Shown piece by piece: positions 1 through 7,529 of a stretch of DNA of 19,755 nucleotides. Under the pieces are notes generated by a model. That model was not told the origin of the DNA, searched no databases, and was given only the letters and a program-made list of their open reading frames with translations. The DNA is from an uncultured Actinomycetes bacterium (lineage in GTDB: Bacteria; Actinomycetota; Actinomycetes; Nanopelagicales; Nanopelagicaceae), in assembly GCA_903875815.1 (NCBI GenBank), contig CAIQXR010000261.1:1-19755 (forward strand), given 5' to 3'. How positions within the stretch are numbered: position 1 is the stretch's first letter; every line of letters begins with the position of its first letter. The position numbers and the translations under genes are program-made.

Positions 1-871
1 ACCCGGTCGTTTCCGATTCGATTTCCCTGCTAATGGTTCAGTACCCGTCTCCGTTCTCGCTGATGTTGAATCACGAGTGAATGCTTTGCTGCTCGAAGAT
101 CTTGCAGTAACAGCAAAGACCATGACCCAACCCGAAGCAAAAGCGATGGGCGCAATGGCGCTCTTTGGTGAAAAATACGGAGATCAAGTTCGAGTAGTCA
201 GTGTCGGAGATTGGGCACACGAACTGTGCGGCGGAACCCACGTCTCCTCATCGGGCCAGCTCGGTGTTGTTAAGTTGCTGTCAGAATCTTCCATTGGCGC
301 AGGTGTGCGCCGAGTCGAAGCGTTAGTCGGACGCGATGCATTTAATTTCCTCGCTCGCGAGCATCTTCTCCTCAATTCATTAACCGATCTCATTAAAGGC
401 GCCAAGGTAGAAGAACTCCCGGAGCGAATTTCCGAGATGATCGAAAAAATGAAGGGCGTCGAAAAAGAGCTTGCGGCATTTAAAACTGCGAAGGCACTCG
501 AAGCTGCCTCAACCCTCTTGGCTCAGCAAAAGCAAGTGGGTCCCATCTCATTAATTGCAGCTGAGATAGAATCTGGACTAACTCCAGATGACTTGCGAGT
601 GATTGCGACAGATCTGCGCAATCGCATGACCGATGGGGTCGTTGTATTGATTTCACGTTCTAGTGACCGTACCTCGCTCGTGGTTGCAGCTAGTGATGCA
701 GCACAGAAACTTGGTGCAAAAGCAGGAGCATTAGTTAAGGCTGGCTCGGCAATTCTTGGTGGCGGTGGCGGTGGTCGAGATGATTTCGCCCAAGGTGGTG
801 GCTCAGATGCTGGTCAGATTCCCGCAACGATCGCTGAATTAACCAAAACCATTGCATCGTTAGTCGGATAA
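1..871 (+). CDS. alaS: Alanyl-tRNA synthetase, C-terminal part (cut by window edge)
   Basis: The reading frame is open from base 2 to the TAA at 869-871, about 289 codons of a family normally near 880 residues, so the 5' two-thirds lies outside the window. The enzyme charges tRNA-Ala in the cytoplasm and clears mischarged Ser/Gly. Visible here are the end of the editing domain, with the Zn-site signature HELCGGTH (Cys codon 227-229, His codon 239-241), then a charged helical stretch rich in E/K (about 400-530), and the C-terminal DHHA1-type oligomerisation domain ending in a glycine-rich GGGGGGRDDFAQGGG segment (about 757-805). ruvX starts 4 nt after the stop, so the two are probably cotranscribed, as in other actinobacteria. 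Nothing suggests damage; the truncation is only the edge of the window. Confidence 0.97.
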   Translation, partial: PGRFRFDFPANGSVPVSVLADVESRVNALLLEDLAVTAKTMTQPEAKAMGAMALFGEKYGDQVRVVSVGDWAHELCGGTHVSSSGQLGVVKLLSESSIGAGVRRVEALVGRDAFNFLAREHLLLNSLTDLIKGAKVEELPERISEMIEKMKGVEKELAAFKTAKALEAASTLLAQQKQVGPISLIAAEIESGLTPDDLRVIATDLRNRMTDGVVVLISRSSDRTSLVVAASDAAQKLGAKAGALVKAGSAILGGGGGGRDDFAQGGGSDAGQIPATIAELTKTIASLVG

Positions 872-875
872 CGCC

Positions 876-1325
876 ATGGAGCAAGGGCGTCGAATTGCCT
901 TTGATTATGGCGATGTTCGGATTGGTGTAGCAGCATCTGATCGATCCGGAATTCTCGCCTCTCCATATATGACGCTCATGGCTGGATCTGATGAACTCGA
1001 TATGGATCTCACAGTGCTCTTCGAAGAGCTTGATCCGATCTACATCGCCATCGGTATGCCTAAGAATCTCTCTGGTGCGGGAAGCGCGAAAATTGATTCC
1101 GTGATCGCCTTCGCCCATCGAATTCGCGCGATCACGCCAGCGAAGATCTATTTCATTGATGAACGATTAACTACTGTCAGCGCCGCTCGAACGTTGAAAG
1201 AGTCTGGAAGATCCACACGCGAAGCGCGGTCAGAGATTGATGCAATGGCGGCCACGACGATATTGGAAAGCGCCCTGAATAATGAACGACTACAAGGCGC
1301 ACCATCCCGTGAGGTCTTCCCTTGA
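876..1325 (+). CDS. ruvX: YqgF/RuvX-family RNase H-fold nuclease (putative Holliday junction resolvase / pre-16S rRNA nuclease)
   Basis: The protein has 149 residues, the normal size for the family. The RNase H-fold acidic residues are all visible: D10 in FDYG near the N-terminus, E96 in the motif IDERLTT (94-100) and D122 in EIDAMAA. Family members are described as Holliday junction resolvases and, in E. coli, as the nuclease maturing the 5' end of 16S rRNA; which activity dominates here cannot be told from sequence. The ATG at 876 lies 4 nt after alaS. The stop TGA overlaps the TTG start of mltG by 4 nt, so translational coupling is likely. The alaS-ruvX-mltG-aroE order is the conserved actinobacterial one, which supports the assignment. 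Confidence 0.93.
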   Translation: MEQGRRIAFDYGDVRIGVAASDRSGILASPYMTLMAGSDELDMDLTVLFEELDPIYIAIGMPKNLSGAGSAKIDSVIAFAHRIRAITPAKIYFIDERLTTVSAARTLKESGRSTREARSEIDAMAATTILESALNNERLQGAPSREVFP

Positions 1326-2320
1326 AACGGTTCATTGCAACAATTGTCGGCGTCGGTATCTTCATGGGACTTATCGTCGCGCCGGTCATCTTTTCGTCGA
1401 GTGATTTTGCGGACGGTCAACCAGGTCCAGTGGTAAATTTCGAAATAGCTCAAGGGGAGTCGGGCTCTGCAATTGCGCAGCACTTAGTTTCGGCCGGAGT
1501 CATTCAAAGCGCCTCGACCTTTATTTCTGAATTCAACTCCAATACCTCTGCTCGAGGTATTTCACCCGGGCTACATCGAATCGAAACCCACATCTCAACT
1601 AAGCGATCTATTTTTGAGCTACTCGATCCCGCTCGAATTCAAGGGCTCATTAAAGTGCAGGAGGGTGCGACGTATGCGAGCGTCCTCAAATCGCTTCGCG
1701 CATCTGGTCAGATTGATTTCTCATCGCCGCTGCCAAAATCACTGGCACCAACAATCGCTAATGCATCACATTCATGGGAGGGGCAATTAGCTCCCGCTCA
1801 TTATTCTTTCCCATCTCACACCACACTCACGCAGGCGATTACTCAAATGTCTGCAGCTTTCACCCAAGAAACTGCACAGCTTCACTTAGCTAATGGCGTA
1901 ACTGGATATACCGACTATCAGAACCTGACGGTAGCCTCGCTCGTCCAAATCGAGGGTGATCCCAAGGATTATTCAAAGGTGGCGCGGGTTATCTTTAATC
2001 GATTGAAGATCGGAATGGCACTTCAGCTCAATTCGACAGTTCAGTATGCACTCGGAACACAAGGGAGAATCACTCTCTCCCGAAAAGCCACCCAGGTGAT
2101 CTCTCCGTACAACACATACCTTCACACGGGTTTGCCACCTACTCCTATTGCATTCCCCAGCGTTTCCGCGATTGCGGCAACGCTCGCTCCCGCCAGCGGC
2201 GATTGGCTCTATTTCATTACTGTTAAGCCAGGGGACACTCGATTTACCGCCACCTATTCTGAATTTGAACAATGGGTCGCACTCTTTAATACGAATGTGG
2301 CGAAAGGATTATTCAAATGA
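1322..2320 (+). CDS. mltG: Endolytic murein transglycosylase MltG (YceG-like)
   Basis: The protein has 332 residues and one N-terminal membrane segment (about residues 4-24, hydrophobic after MKRF) that would anchor the rest outside the membrane. A LysM-like region (about 38-105) precedes the YceG catalytic domain. Family landmarks are WEGQLAPAHYSFP (152-164), ASLVQIEGD (205-213) with the presumed catalytic glutamate E211, ARVIFNRL (221-228), and YNTYLHTGLPPTPIAFPS (263-280). MltG cuts nascent glycan strands and helps set their length. The start is TTG at 1322, overlapping the ruvX stop by 4 nt; it places the membrane helix exactly at the N-terminus, and no better start is visible. The stop overlaps aroE by 4 nt. 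The position usually Glu two residues before E211 is Gln (Q209). Confidence 0.93.
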   Translation: MKRFIATIVGVGIFMGLIVAPVIFSSSDFADGQPGPVVNFEIAQGESGSAIAQHLVSAGVIQSASTFISEFNSNTSARGISPGLHRIETHISTKRSIFELLDPARIQGLIKVQEGATYASVLKSLRASGQIDFSSPLPKSLAPTIANASHSWEGQLAPAHYSFPSHTTLTQAITQMSAAFTQETAQLHLANGVTGYTDYQNLTVASLVQIEGDPKDYSKVARVIFNRLKIGMALQLNSTVQYALGTQGRITLSRKATQVISPYNTYLHTGLPPTPIAFPSVSAIAATLAPASGDWLYFITVKPGDTRFTATYSEFEQWVALFNTNVAKGLFK

Positions 2321-3132
2321 TGCGCGCCGCTGTACTTGGTTCTCCTATCGCTCATTCACTTTCACCAGTGATTCATCAAACGGCCTATCGAATTCTGGAA
2401 TTTGAGGGGGAGTACACACGATTTGAACTCTCCAGTGATGCTTTGCCAGGATTTCTGAATCAAAAACTCGCCGAGAATTGGCGAGGATTCTCACTCACGA
2501 TGCCGCTTAAAGAGACGGTACTACCGCTGTTGAACTCCATTGACCCCAAGGCAAGTGTGATCGCCTCAGTCAATACGGTGATAAATCGCTCCGGTGAGTG
2601 GCACGGTCTATCGACTGACATGGTCGGATTCGAACGGGTCTTTGCAAATCTTGATATCTCTCGGGTTGCACTGATCGGTGGCGGAGGCACTGCCCGAGCA
2701 GCAGTTGGAGCTTTAGCAAACCGAGTACCGAGTATTCATACTTTTCTGCGAACATCTAGTCGACGTGATGCGTTGCAGAGAGCTGCAGGAGAAACCCTCA
2801 TCGAAGCCATCGAAATGTCCGGCGAGTGGACCCATCAACTCAACAATTATGACCTCGTGATATCGACCGTGCCGAGTGGGGTTATTTCCACTGAAGCGTG
2901 TGTGGAGCTGGTCCCAACTGGCTTGCTCTGCGAGGTTCTCTACCATCCATGGCCGACCCCATTGGCTAGCGCTTGGCAACGATCGGGGTTACCGATCATT
3001 GATGGGATCGACTTGCTCGTGGAGCAAGCACTCGAACAGATTGCGCTCTTCACCGAACGTGATTTTGATAGAGATGACATGCGGACACGGCTACTGGCAG
3101 TTGCGCGAGAGGCTCAGCAAGCGCGCCTGTAA
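2317..3132 (+). CDS. aroE: Shikimate dehydrogenase
   Basis: This enzyme reduces 3-dehydroshikimate to shikimate with NADPH, the fourth step of the shikimate pathway. The 271-residue protein shows the substrate site GSPIAHSLSP (8-17), the catalytic lysine K65 in MPLK, N86 in SVNTV and D101 in STDMVGF. A Gly-rich nucleotide loop GGGGTARA (121-128) and the C-terminal IDGIDLLVEQA segment follow. Length and motif order match the classical AroE family rather than the fused or quinate-specific forms. The start is the first of two tandem ATGs (2317 and 2320), the first overlapping the mltG stop by 4 nt. It opens the aro block that continues at aroC after one intervening membrane gene. Confidence 0.95.
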   Translation: MMRAAVLGSPIAHSLSPVIHQTAYRILEFEGEYTRFELSSDALPGFLNQKLAENWRGFSLTMPLKETVLPLLNSIDPKASVIASVNTVINRSGEWHGLSTDMVGFERVFANLDISRVALIGGGGTARAAVGALANRVPSIHTFLRTSSRRDALQRAAGETLIEAIEMSGEWTHQLNNYDLVISTVPSGVISTEACVELVPTGLLCEVLYHPWPTPLASAWQRSGLPIIDGIDLLVEQALEQIALFTERDFDRDDMRTRLLAVAREAQQARL

Positions 3133-3174
3133 AGCGAGGAAGCAAAATTTCTGCGATGTCGCCAGTATCGGTTC

Positions 3175-3600
3175 ATGCGCATATTGTTACTGATCTCTGT
3201 CATGGTCACTTCTGGGGCTGTCTGCTACTTCGATCTGCGCTATCGGAGGATTCCGAATCTATCTCTTCCGCCGCTCGGAGCGCTGCTCTTCCTTTCCGAA
3301 GAGGGGAATGAGGGAATAGAAACTCTGACTCGACCACTAGCTGTAGTCGCCGTATACCTCGCGATCTACCTGCTTTCACGTAAGTCCTTGGGTGCCGGAG
3401 ATGTGAAATTGGCCGTGATCCTGAGTATTGCTACTGACTCTTGGCACACTCTCTACCTGATTCATCTTATTGCGTGGACTTCCGCTGGACTTTATCTGTC
3501 AGCAGTCCTCGCAGTAGGCGGACGGATACGAAACCATTCGGTCGCCTTCGCACCCTTTTTAATAGTTCCCACCCTCTGGTTTTTGATTACGACGCATTAG
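3175..3600 (+). CDS. Short A24-family prepilin peptidase-like membrane protein
   Basis: This 141-residue, strongly hydrophobic protein has the two aspartates of type IV prepilin peptidases: D20 in YFDLRYRRIPN (18-28) and D76 in the GAGD motif (73-76) followed by VKLA. It lacks the cysteine-bearing N-methyltransferase domain of full-length PilD, so it resembles the short CpaA/TadV type. Several membrane helices can be seen (about 1-18, 30-41, 53-68, 77-110, 120-140). It would cleave leader peptides of type IV pilin-like proteins at the membrane, but no pilin or secretion gene lies nearby. A similar gene occupies the same place between aroE and aroC in other actinobacteria, as I recall for Mycobacterium. 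It begins 42 nt after aroE without a clear Shine-Dalgarno sequence, so the exact start is less sure. Confidence 0.8.
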   Translation: MRILLLISVMVTSGAVCYFDLRYRRIPNLSLPPLGALLFLSEEGNEGIETLTRPLAVVAVYLAIYLLSRKSLGAGDVKLAVILSIATDSWHTLYLIHLIAWTSAGLYLSAVLAVGGRIRNHSVAFAPFLIVPTLWFLITTH

Positions 3601-3671
3601 GGGCGAATTTGCTCTCTTTTCCCGTAAATGGGGAACGATCTAGGCGGAAATCTGAAAGAATAGGATCCTAG

Positions 3672-3692
3672 GTGCTGCCATACGGCGGCCAC
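3672..3692 (+). other. Hairpin in the aroC leader
   Basis: GTGCTGCC (3672-3679) can pair with GGCGG plus CAC (3684-3688, 3690-3692) across an ATAC loop, leaving one bulged C at 3689 and one G-U pair. It ends 27 nt before the aroC ATG and is not followed by a T-tract, so it is not a typical terminator. A role in the leader is inference. Confidence 0.4.
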
Positions 3693-3710
3693 ACGGTACT
3701 TTCGGTGAAT

Positions 3711-3714
3711 GAGG
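3711..3714 (+). promoter_or_regulatory. Ribosome binding site deciding the aroC start
   Basis: GAGG lies 5 nt before the ATG at 3720. That ATG gives the family-typical N-terminus [12 protein letters not shown], so the longer reading from GTG 3672 is not needed. Confidence 0.7.
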
Positions 3715-3719
3715 TTGAG

Positions 3720-4904
3720 ATGTTGCGTTGGCTAACGGCAGGGGAGTCACATGGACCTGCGCTGAGTGCAATTTTAGAAGGCCTTCCCGCGCACGTAGAA
3801 ATATCGACCGCTGATATCGATAAGGATTTATCTCGTCGGCGATTGGGATATGGTCGCGGCGCTCGACAGAATTTTGAAGCCGATGTTGTTTCGATCTTGG
3901 GTGGCGTACGTCATGGCCTCACCCAAGGTGGACCTATTGCCCTTCAAGTGGGTAATTCTGAGTGGCCGAAATGGTCGAAGGTGATGTCGGCAGATCGAGT
4001 CCCGCAAGAAGAGTTAGATGAATTGGCGCGTAACGCGCCCCTGACTCGCCCCCGACCGGGTCATGCCGATCTCGTGGGCATGCAGAAGTATGGTTTTGAT
4101 GATGCGAGACCCATTCTGGAACGAGCCAGTGCTCGTGAGACGGCGGCGCGCGTTGCACTAGGTGCCATCGCACGAGCGTTCATTGCCCAAACAGTGGGCG
4201 CCACAATCATGAGTCATGTGATGTCTATCGGGTCGGTATCTGTTGAAGAGAATTATTACCTTCCCAATTACGCTGAGCGCGATCGAGTGGATTCAAATGA
4301 AGTCCGCTGCGCCGATGCCCAAGTAGCTGAACGTATGGTCGCAGAGATTGATGCGGCTCATTCTGCAGGAGACACACTCGGCGGAGTAATCGAAGTTCTC
4401 GTCTTTGACCTTCCTCCCGGCTTAGGTTCTCACACCCACTGGGATCGCCGCTTGGATGCTCGCCTGGCTGGTGCCATGATGGGAATCCAAGCAATTAAAG
4501 GTGTTGAAATCGGCGATGGTTTTGCGACTGCTCGCCGCCGTGGCTCTGTTGCGCACGATGAAATTGAAAAGGGTGCGGATGGTCGAGTAAAACGCCGGAC
4601 GGATCGTGCTGGCGGAACTGAAGGCGGTATGAGTAATGGTGAAATTCTGAGAGTTCGCGCTGCAATGAAGCCGATCTCCACAGTGCCACGTGCACTCGAC
4701 ACGATTGATGTTGCGACTGGTGAGCCGGCCAAAGCGATCAATCAACGTTCTGATGTCTGCGCTGTTCCTGCCGCAGGTATCGTTGCAGAAGCCATGGTCG
4801 CTTTAGTGATCGCCGATGCAATTATTGAAAAGTTTGGCGGCGATAGTGTTGCCGAAACCAAGCGTAATTATGAGAACTATCTCGCCGCGCTCTCGATTCG
4901 CTGA
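3720..4904 (+). CDS. aroC: Chorismate synthase
   Basis: This enzyme converts 5-enolpyruvylshikimate-3-phosphate to chorismate using reduced FMN, the last step of the common aromatic pathway. The 394-residue product begins with the family signature [12 protein letters not shown] (H11). Further landmarks are [10 protein letters not shown] (38-47), [48 protein letters not shown] and the C-terminal [13 protein letters not shown] chose ATG 3720 over the upstream GTG 3672 because of the GAGG site at 3711-3714 and because homologues start at this Met. The stop shares one base with the aroK ATG (TGATG). The substrate-forming enzyme aroA is not in this cluster. Assignment is secure; only the promoter is unclear. 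Confidence 0.97.
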   Translation: MLRWLTAGESHGPALSAILEGLPAHVEISTADIDKDLSRRRLGYGRGARQNFEADVVSILGGVRHGLTQGGPIALQVGNSEWPKWSKVMSADRVPQEELDELARNAPLTRPRPGHADLVGMQKYGFDDARPILERASARETAARVALGAIARAFIAQTVGATIMSHVMSIGSVSVEENYYLPNYAERDRVDSNEVRCADAQVAERMVAEIDAAHSAGDTLGGVIEVLVFDLPPGLGSHTHWDRRLDARLAGAMMGIQAIKGVEIGDGFATARRRGSVAHDEIEKGADGRVKRRTDRAGGTEGGMSNGEILRVRAAMKPISTVPRALDTIDVATGEPAKAINQRSDVCAVPAAGIVAEAMVALVIADAIIEKFGGDSVAETKRNYENYLAALSIR

Positions 4905-5425
4905 TGAACTCAATTATTCTGATTGGTCCGCCGGGGTCTGGAAAGAGCACCGTCGGCGAATTGCTGGCGAAGGAACTCAAGCGACCCTTCCTAGATACCG
5001 ATCGGTTGGTCGAGGAAAAAGCTGGAAAGAAGATTTCATCGATTTTCGTGGATGAGGGAGAAGCTGCCTTCCGCACCCAAGAGAGCGCATCAGTCATATC
5101 AGCGCTAGAAGAGGATGGTGTCGTTATTAGCCTCGGCGGGGGAGCGGTGATGACTGAGGTGGTCACCTCTCAGCTCGAGCAAACCAGTGACTTCATTGTT
5201 TATTTAGAGGTGGGAATTGCCAGTGCTGCGCCTCGAATTGGATTCAATCGAGACCGTCCGTTGTTGTTAGTAAATCCGCGCCAACAATGGTTGTCGCTCT
5301 ATGAAAAACGTAGGCCCACCTACGAGAAGTTGGCCGATTTTAGGATTTCTACAGATGATGCGGAACCTTCCGCTATTGCTCAAGCCATCGTTCAGAATTG
5401 GGAGCGGCGCAATGATTCAGATTGA
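4904..5425 (+). CDS. aroK: Shikimate kinase
   Basis: AroK phosphorylates shikimate at the 3-OH with ATP. The 173-residue protein has the Walker A loop GPPGSGKST (8-16), the Mg/shikimate motif DTDRL (31-35) with D33, the substrate arginine R57 in FRTQE, the GGG turn at 78-80 and the LID segment with RDRPLL (116-121). The ribose-binding RRPTY sits at 136-140. Length is typical of stand-alone shikimate kinases. It begins within the aroC stop (1-nt overlap), and its 3' end overlaps aroB by 14 nt, so aroC-aroK-aroB are likely translated as a coupled unit. Confidence 0.95.
   Translation: MNSIILIGPPGSGKSTVGELLAKELKRPFLDTDRLVEEKAGKKISSIFVDEGEAAFRTQESASVISALEEDGVVISLGGGAVMTEVVTSQLEQTSDFIVYLEVGIASAAPRIGFNRDRPLLLVNPRQQWLSLYEKRRPTYEKLADFRISTDDAEPSAIAQAIVQNWERRNDSD
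5400..5404 (+). promoter_or_regulatory. Ribosome binding site deciding the aroB start
   Basis: GGGAG lies 7 nt before ATG 5412, inside the end of aroK. It selects the start giving MIQIEVQAERNYFIEVG, rather than the longer in-frame ATG at 5301, which would add 37 residues with no family match. Confidence 0.7.
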
Positions 5426-6461
5426 AGTACAAGCAGAACGCAACTATTTCATTGAGGTGGGTTCGAATTGGACTGACTCGCTTACGTCGATTCTCGAGCA
5501 GCACTCGCGAGTCATCATCTTTGCCCCACAATATATCGCGCAAACATTCGCACTCAGTAAGTTTTCTTCCGAGAGGGTAATTCTTCACATCTTGCCAGAA
5601 GGTGAGGAGCAAAAGAGTTTCCGGCAATTTGAAAAAGCCCTGGACGAATGTGGAGAAGCTGGGCTTACTCGAAGCGATGCAATCATTGCGATTGGCGGCG
5701 GCGCGACAACCGATTTTGCGGGCTTTGTTGCGGCGTCATGGTTACGTGGCATCGCCTGGTATGCCATTCCCACGACACTCGCAGCGATGGTCGACGCCTC
5801 CATTGGTGGCAAGACAGGGATCAATTCGGTTCACGGTAAAAATCTGATTGGCGCCTTTTACTCTCCCACGGCAGTTTTCATTGATTTAAGCTTTTTGGAT
5901 CGGCTCTCTGATAGAGATTTTTCAGCCGGATTAGCAGAGGTTATTAAGACTGGTTTCATCGGCGAGCTGAGAATTCTGGAGATCCTCGAAAAGGCCGCCG
6001 ATCTTTCGGCTCTTCGTCTTGTAGCTGGTGAACTGATCAATTTATCCGCCGCTTTTAAGGCGCGAATCGTCAGCGGTGATTTCCGCGAGGGCAAGTTACG
6101 TGAGATTCTCAATTATGGTCATACGTTGGGTCACGCGATCGAAAAGGCAGAAAATTTTCAGCTTCGGCATGGGGAAGCGGTCTCTATCGGTCTAGTTTTC
6201 GCCGCGGAATTAAGCACCATTACCTCCGAGCTGAGTTCGGAAATTGTTTCCTTGCATAGATCCTTGCTGAGTCGATTCGGATTACCCACTACATACAAGA
6301 GAGCGGCACTGCCTGAACTGATCGAGAGCATGCGTGGGGATAAGAAGGCCCGCGGAGACCGCATGCGTTTTATCGGTATCGAAGCCATAGCCAAACCTGT
6401 GTGGCTAGAATCGGTAACAATCGACGAAATCACTAGTGCATATGGGAGAATCTCCTCATGA
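5412..6461 (+). CDS. aroB: 3-Dehydroquinate synthase
   Basis: AroB cyclises DAHP to 3-dehydroquinate, an NAD- and metal-dependent step early in the shikimate pathway. The 349-residue product carries the NAD-binding GGGATTDFAGF (95-105), the core stretch IPTTLAAMVDASIGGKTGIN (119-138), and the metal ligands E176 (LAEVIK), H237 (NYGHTLGHAIE) and H253 (RHGEAVSIG). These are all present and in family order. I trimmed the frame to ATG 5412 because of its GGGAG site and the typical N-terminus; it overlaps aroK by 14 nt. The stop overlaps the aroQ ATG by 4 nt. Confidence 0.96.
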   Translation: MIQIEVQAERNYFIEVGSNWTDSLTSILEQHSRVIIFAPQYIAQTFALSKFSSERVILHILPEGEEQKSFRQFEKALDECGEAGLTRSDAIIAIGGGATTDFAGFVAASWLRGIAWYAIPTTLAAMVDASIGGKTGINSVHGKNLIGAFYSPTAVFIDLSFLDRLSDRDFSAGLAEVIKTGFIGELRILEILEKAADLSALRLVAGELINLSAAFKARIVSGDFREGKLREILNYGHTLGHAIEKAENFQLRHGEAVSIGLVFAAELSTITSELSSEIVSLHRSLLSRFGLPTTYKRAALPELIESMRGDKKARGDRMRFIGIEAIAKPVWLESVTIDEITSAYGRISS

Positions 6462-6892
6462 AGGTAATGGTTCTCAACGGTCCTAATCTCGGTCGTCTCG
6501 ATATTCGCGACTCCGCCATCTATGGCGATATGGACTTTGCCGGGCTCTCAGCACGAATTACGGCTGATGCCGAACAGTTAGGCTTCGCAGCAGATATCCG
6601 TCAGACGAATTCAGAATCAGAAATGATCGAGTGGCTACATGAGGCAGCTGATCAATCATTACCAGTGATTATTAATCCGGCGGCTTTTACCCATTACTCG
6701 TATGCAATTCGCGATGCCGCCGACATGCTTACCGCTCCTCTCATTGAGGTCCATCTCTCCAACACCATGGCCCGTGAAGAATTCCGCCATACCTCGGTAA
6801 TATCCGGGGTTGCGCACGGAACGATCGCTGGGTTTGGTCCCCATTCGTATTCTTTGGCCCTCCGGGCACTATCCGAATTGCTCAAAAAGTAG
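6458..6892 (+). CDS. aroQ: Type II 3-dehydroquinate dehydratase
   Basis: AroQ dehydrates 3-dehydroquinate to 3-dehydroshikimate. The 144-residue length and motifs identify the small, dodecameric type II enzyme: [11 protein letters not shown] (7-17) with the lid arginine R17, the catalytic tyrosine Y22 in [13 protein letters not shown] (72-81) with N73 and H79, and [15 protein letters not shown] (97-111) with catalytic H99. NLGRL in place of the common NLNLLG is a form I recall from Mycobacterium. The ATG overlaps the aroB stop by 4 nt. In many actinobacteria a pepQ-like peptidase gene follows before efp; here only 70 nt separate aroQ from efp. Confidence 0.96.
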   Translation: MKVMVLNGPNLGRLDIRDSAIYGDMDFAGLSARITADAEQLGFAADIRQTNSESEMIEWLHEAADQSLPVIINPAAFTHYSYAIRDAADMLTAPLIEVHLSNTMAREEFRHTSVISGVAHGTIAGFGPHSYSLALRALSELLKK

Positions 6893-6909
6893 TTTTAGAT
6901 CAGGTATTC

Positions 6910-6943
6910 TTGGCCACTTAGCGCGCAACGGCGTGTTGGTCAA
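6910..6943 (+). other. Bulged hairpin in the aroQ-efp gap
   Basis: TTGGCCA (6910-6916) pairs with TGGTCAA (6937-6943), including one G-U. Inside, after a 4-nt CTTA bulge, GCGCGC (6921-6926) pairs with GCGTGT (6931-6936) around an AACG tetraloop. That makes about 13 pairs in 34 nt, filling half of the 70-nt gap and ending 19 nt before the efp ATG. No T-run follows directly (GGGTTTT comes at 6954-6960), so a classical terminator is doubtful. It may be a leader structure, a processing site or a leaky terminator. Confidence 0.45.
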
Positions 6944-6962
6944 TGAATGGATTGGGTTTTCG

Positions 6963-7526
6963 ATGGCAACAACAAATGATTTAAAGAACGGCATGACCTT
7001 AGATATCGAAGGTCAGCTCTGGAACGTCGTCGAATTCCAGCACGTTAAGCCAGGCAAAGGCCCAGCTTTTGTTCGCACCAAGCTTAAGTCAGTAATGACG
7101 GGCAAGGTTATTGATCGCACATTCAATGCTGGCGTAAAAGTTGATGTGGCAATCCTTGAGAAGCGCGATATGCAATTCCTCTATCGCGATGGCGATGATT
7201 TCATCTTTATGGATGAAAAGACCTTTGATCAGATGAGCATCTCTGCCGACACTGTTGGTGAAGCCGTTAACTATATGTTGGAGAACTGCTCAGCCATCGT
7301 CGCTGTTCACGAAGGCAATCCTCTTTATGTCGAACTTCCAGCATCCGTGGAATTGACCATCACTTACACCGAGCCAGGAATTCAAGGCGATCGCTCATCA
7401 GGTGGAACTAAGCCCGCAACGGTTGAAACCGGTGTCACCGTTCAAGTTCCACTCTTTATTAAGCAAGATGAGAAGATTCTCGTTGACACTCGCACCGGGG
7501 ATTACCTCGGTCGCGCCAACTCCTAG
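6963..7526 (+). CDS. efp: Translation elongation factor P
   Basis: EF-P binds between the ribosomal P and E sites and relieves stalling at polyproline stretches. The product is 187 residues, the canonical length, with three beta-barrel domains: KOW-like (about 1-63), the central OB domain (about 65-128) and the C-terminal OB domain (about 130-187, ending GDYLGRANS). The tip loop reads PGKGPA with the lysine at K32. The palindromic PGKGP loop marks an actinobacterial subfamily reported to work without lysine modification. ATG 6963 gives the standard [10 protein letters not shown] start; an open frame upstream to 6810 overlaps aroQ and is not believed. No strong Shine-Dalgarno sequence precedes it (GGATTGGG at 6949-6956 is weak). 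nusB starts 3 nt after the stop. Confidence 0.96.
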   Translation: MATTNDLKNGMTLDIEGQLWNVVEFQHVKPGKGPAFVRTKLKSVMTGKVIDRTFNAGVKVDVAILEKRDMQFLYRDGDDFIFMDEKTFDQMSISADTVGEAVNYMLENCSAIVAVHEGNPLYVELPASVELTITYTEPGIQGDRSSGGTKPATVETGVTVQVPLFIKQDEKILVDTRTGDYLGRANS

Positions 7527-7529
7527 TCA

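Larger units (their letters stand above)
3601..3719 (+). other. Intergenic leader between prepilin peptidase gene and aroC
   Basis: This 119-nt gap is the longest in the window. It holds a weak hairpin (TTCCC 3619-3623 with GGGAA 3631-3635), a 10-bp palindrome TAGGATCCTA (3661-3670) and a stronger hairpin at 3672-3692. TAGGAT (3661-3666) fits a -10 box by pattern, but no matching -35 is visible, so a separate aroC promoter is possible but unproven. A reading frame continuous with aroC extends upstream to a GTG at 3672; I reject it as coding because the family start lies at 3720 with its own ribosome binding site. Confidence 0.5.

Noticed and set aside
735..1118. 127-codon open frame on the minus strand over alaS/ruvX
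   Set aside because: It overlaps two conserved genes, and its composition (many H, R, S) is typical of an antisense shadow frame.
3619..3635. Terminator after the prepilin peptidase gene (TTCCC/GGGAA hairpin)
   Set aside because: The stem is only 5 bp and no T-run follows; it would not be a convincing terminator.
3661..3670. Perfect 10-bp palindrome TAGGATCCTA upstream of aroC
   Set aside because: A 10-bp perfect palindrome is expected by chance about once per 1024 positions, roughly 19 times in this window, and nothing else marks it as an operator.
3672..3719. N-terminal extension of AroC from GTG 3672
   Set aside because: The extra 16 residues match nothing known, and the GAGG site plus the [12 protein letters not shown] start favour ATG 3720.
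6810..6962. 51-codon extension upstream of efp
   Set aside because: It runs through the end of aroQ and the hairpin region; EF-P proteins start at [10 protein letters not shown].
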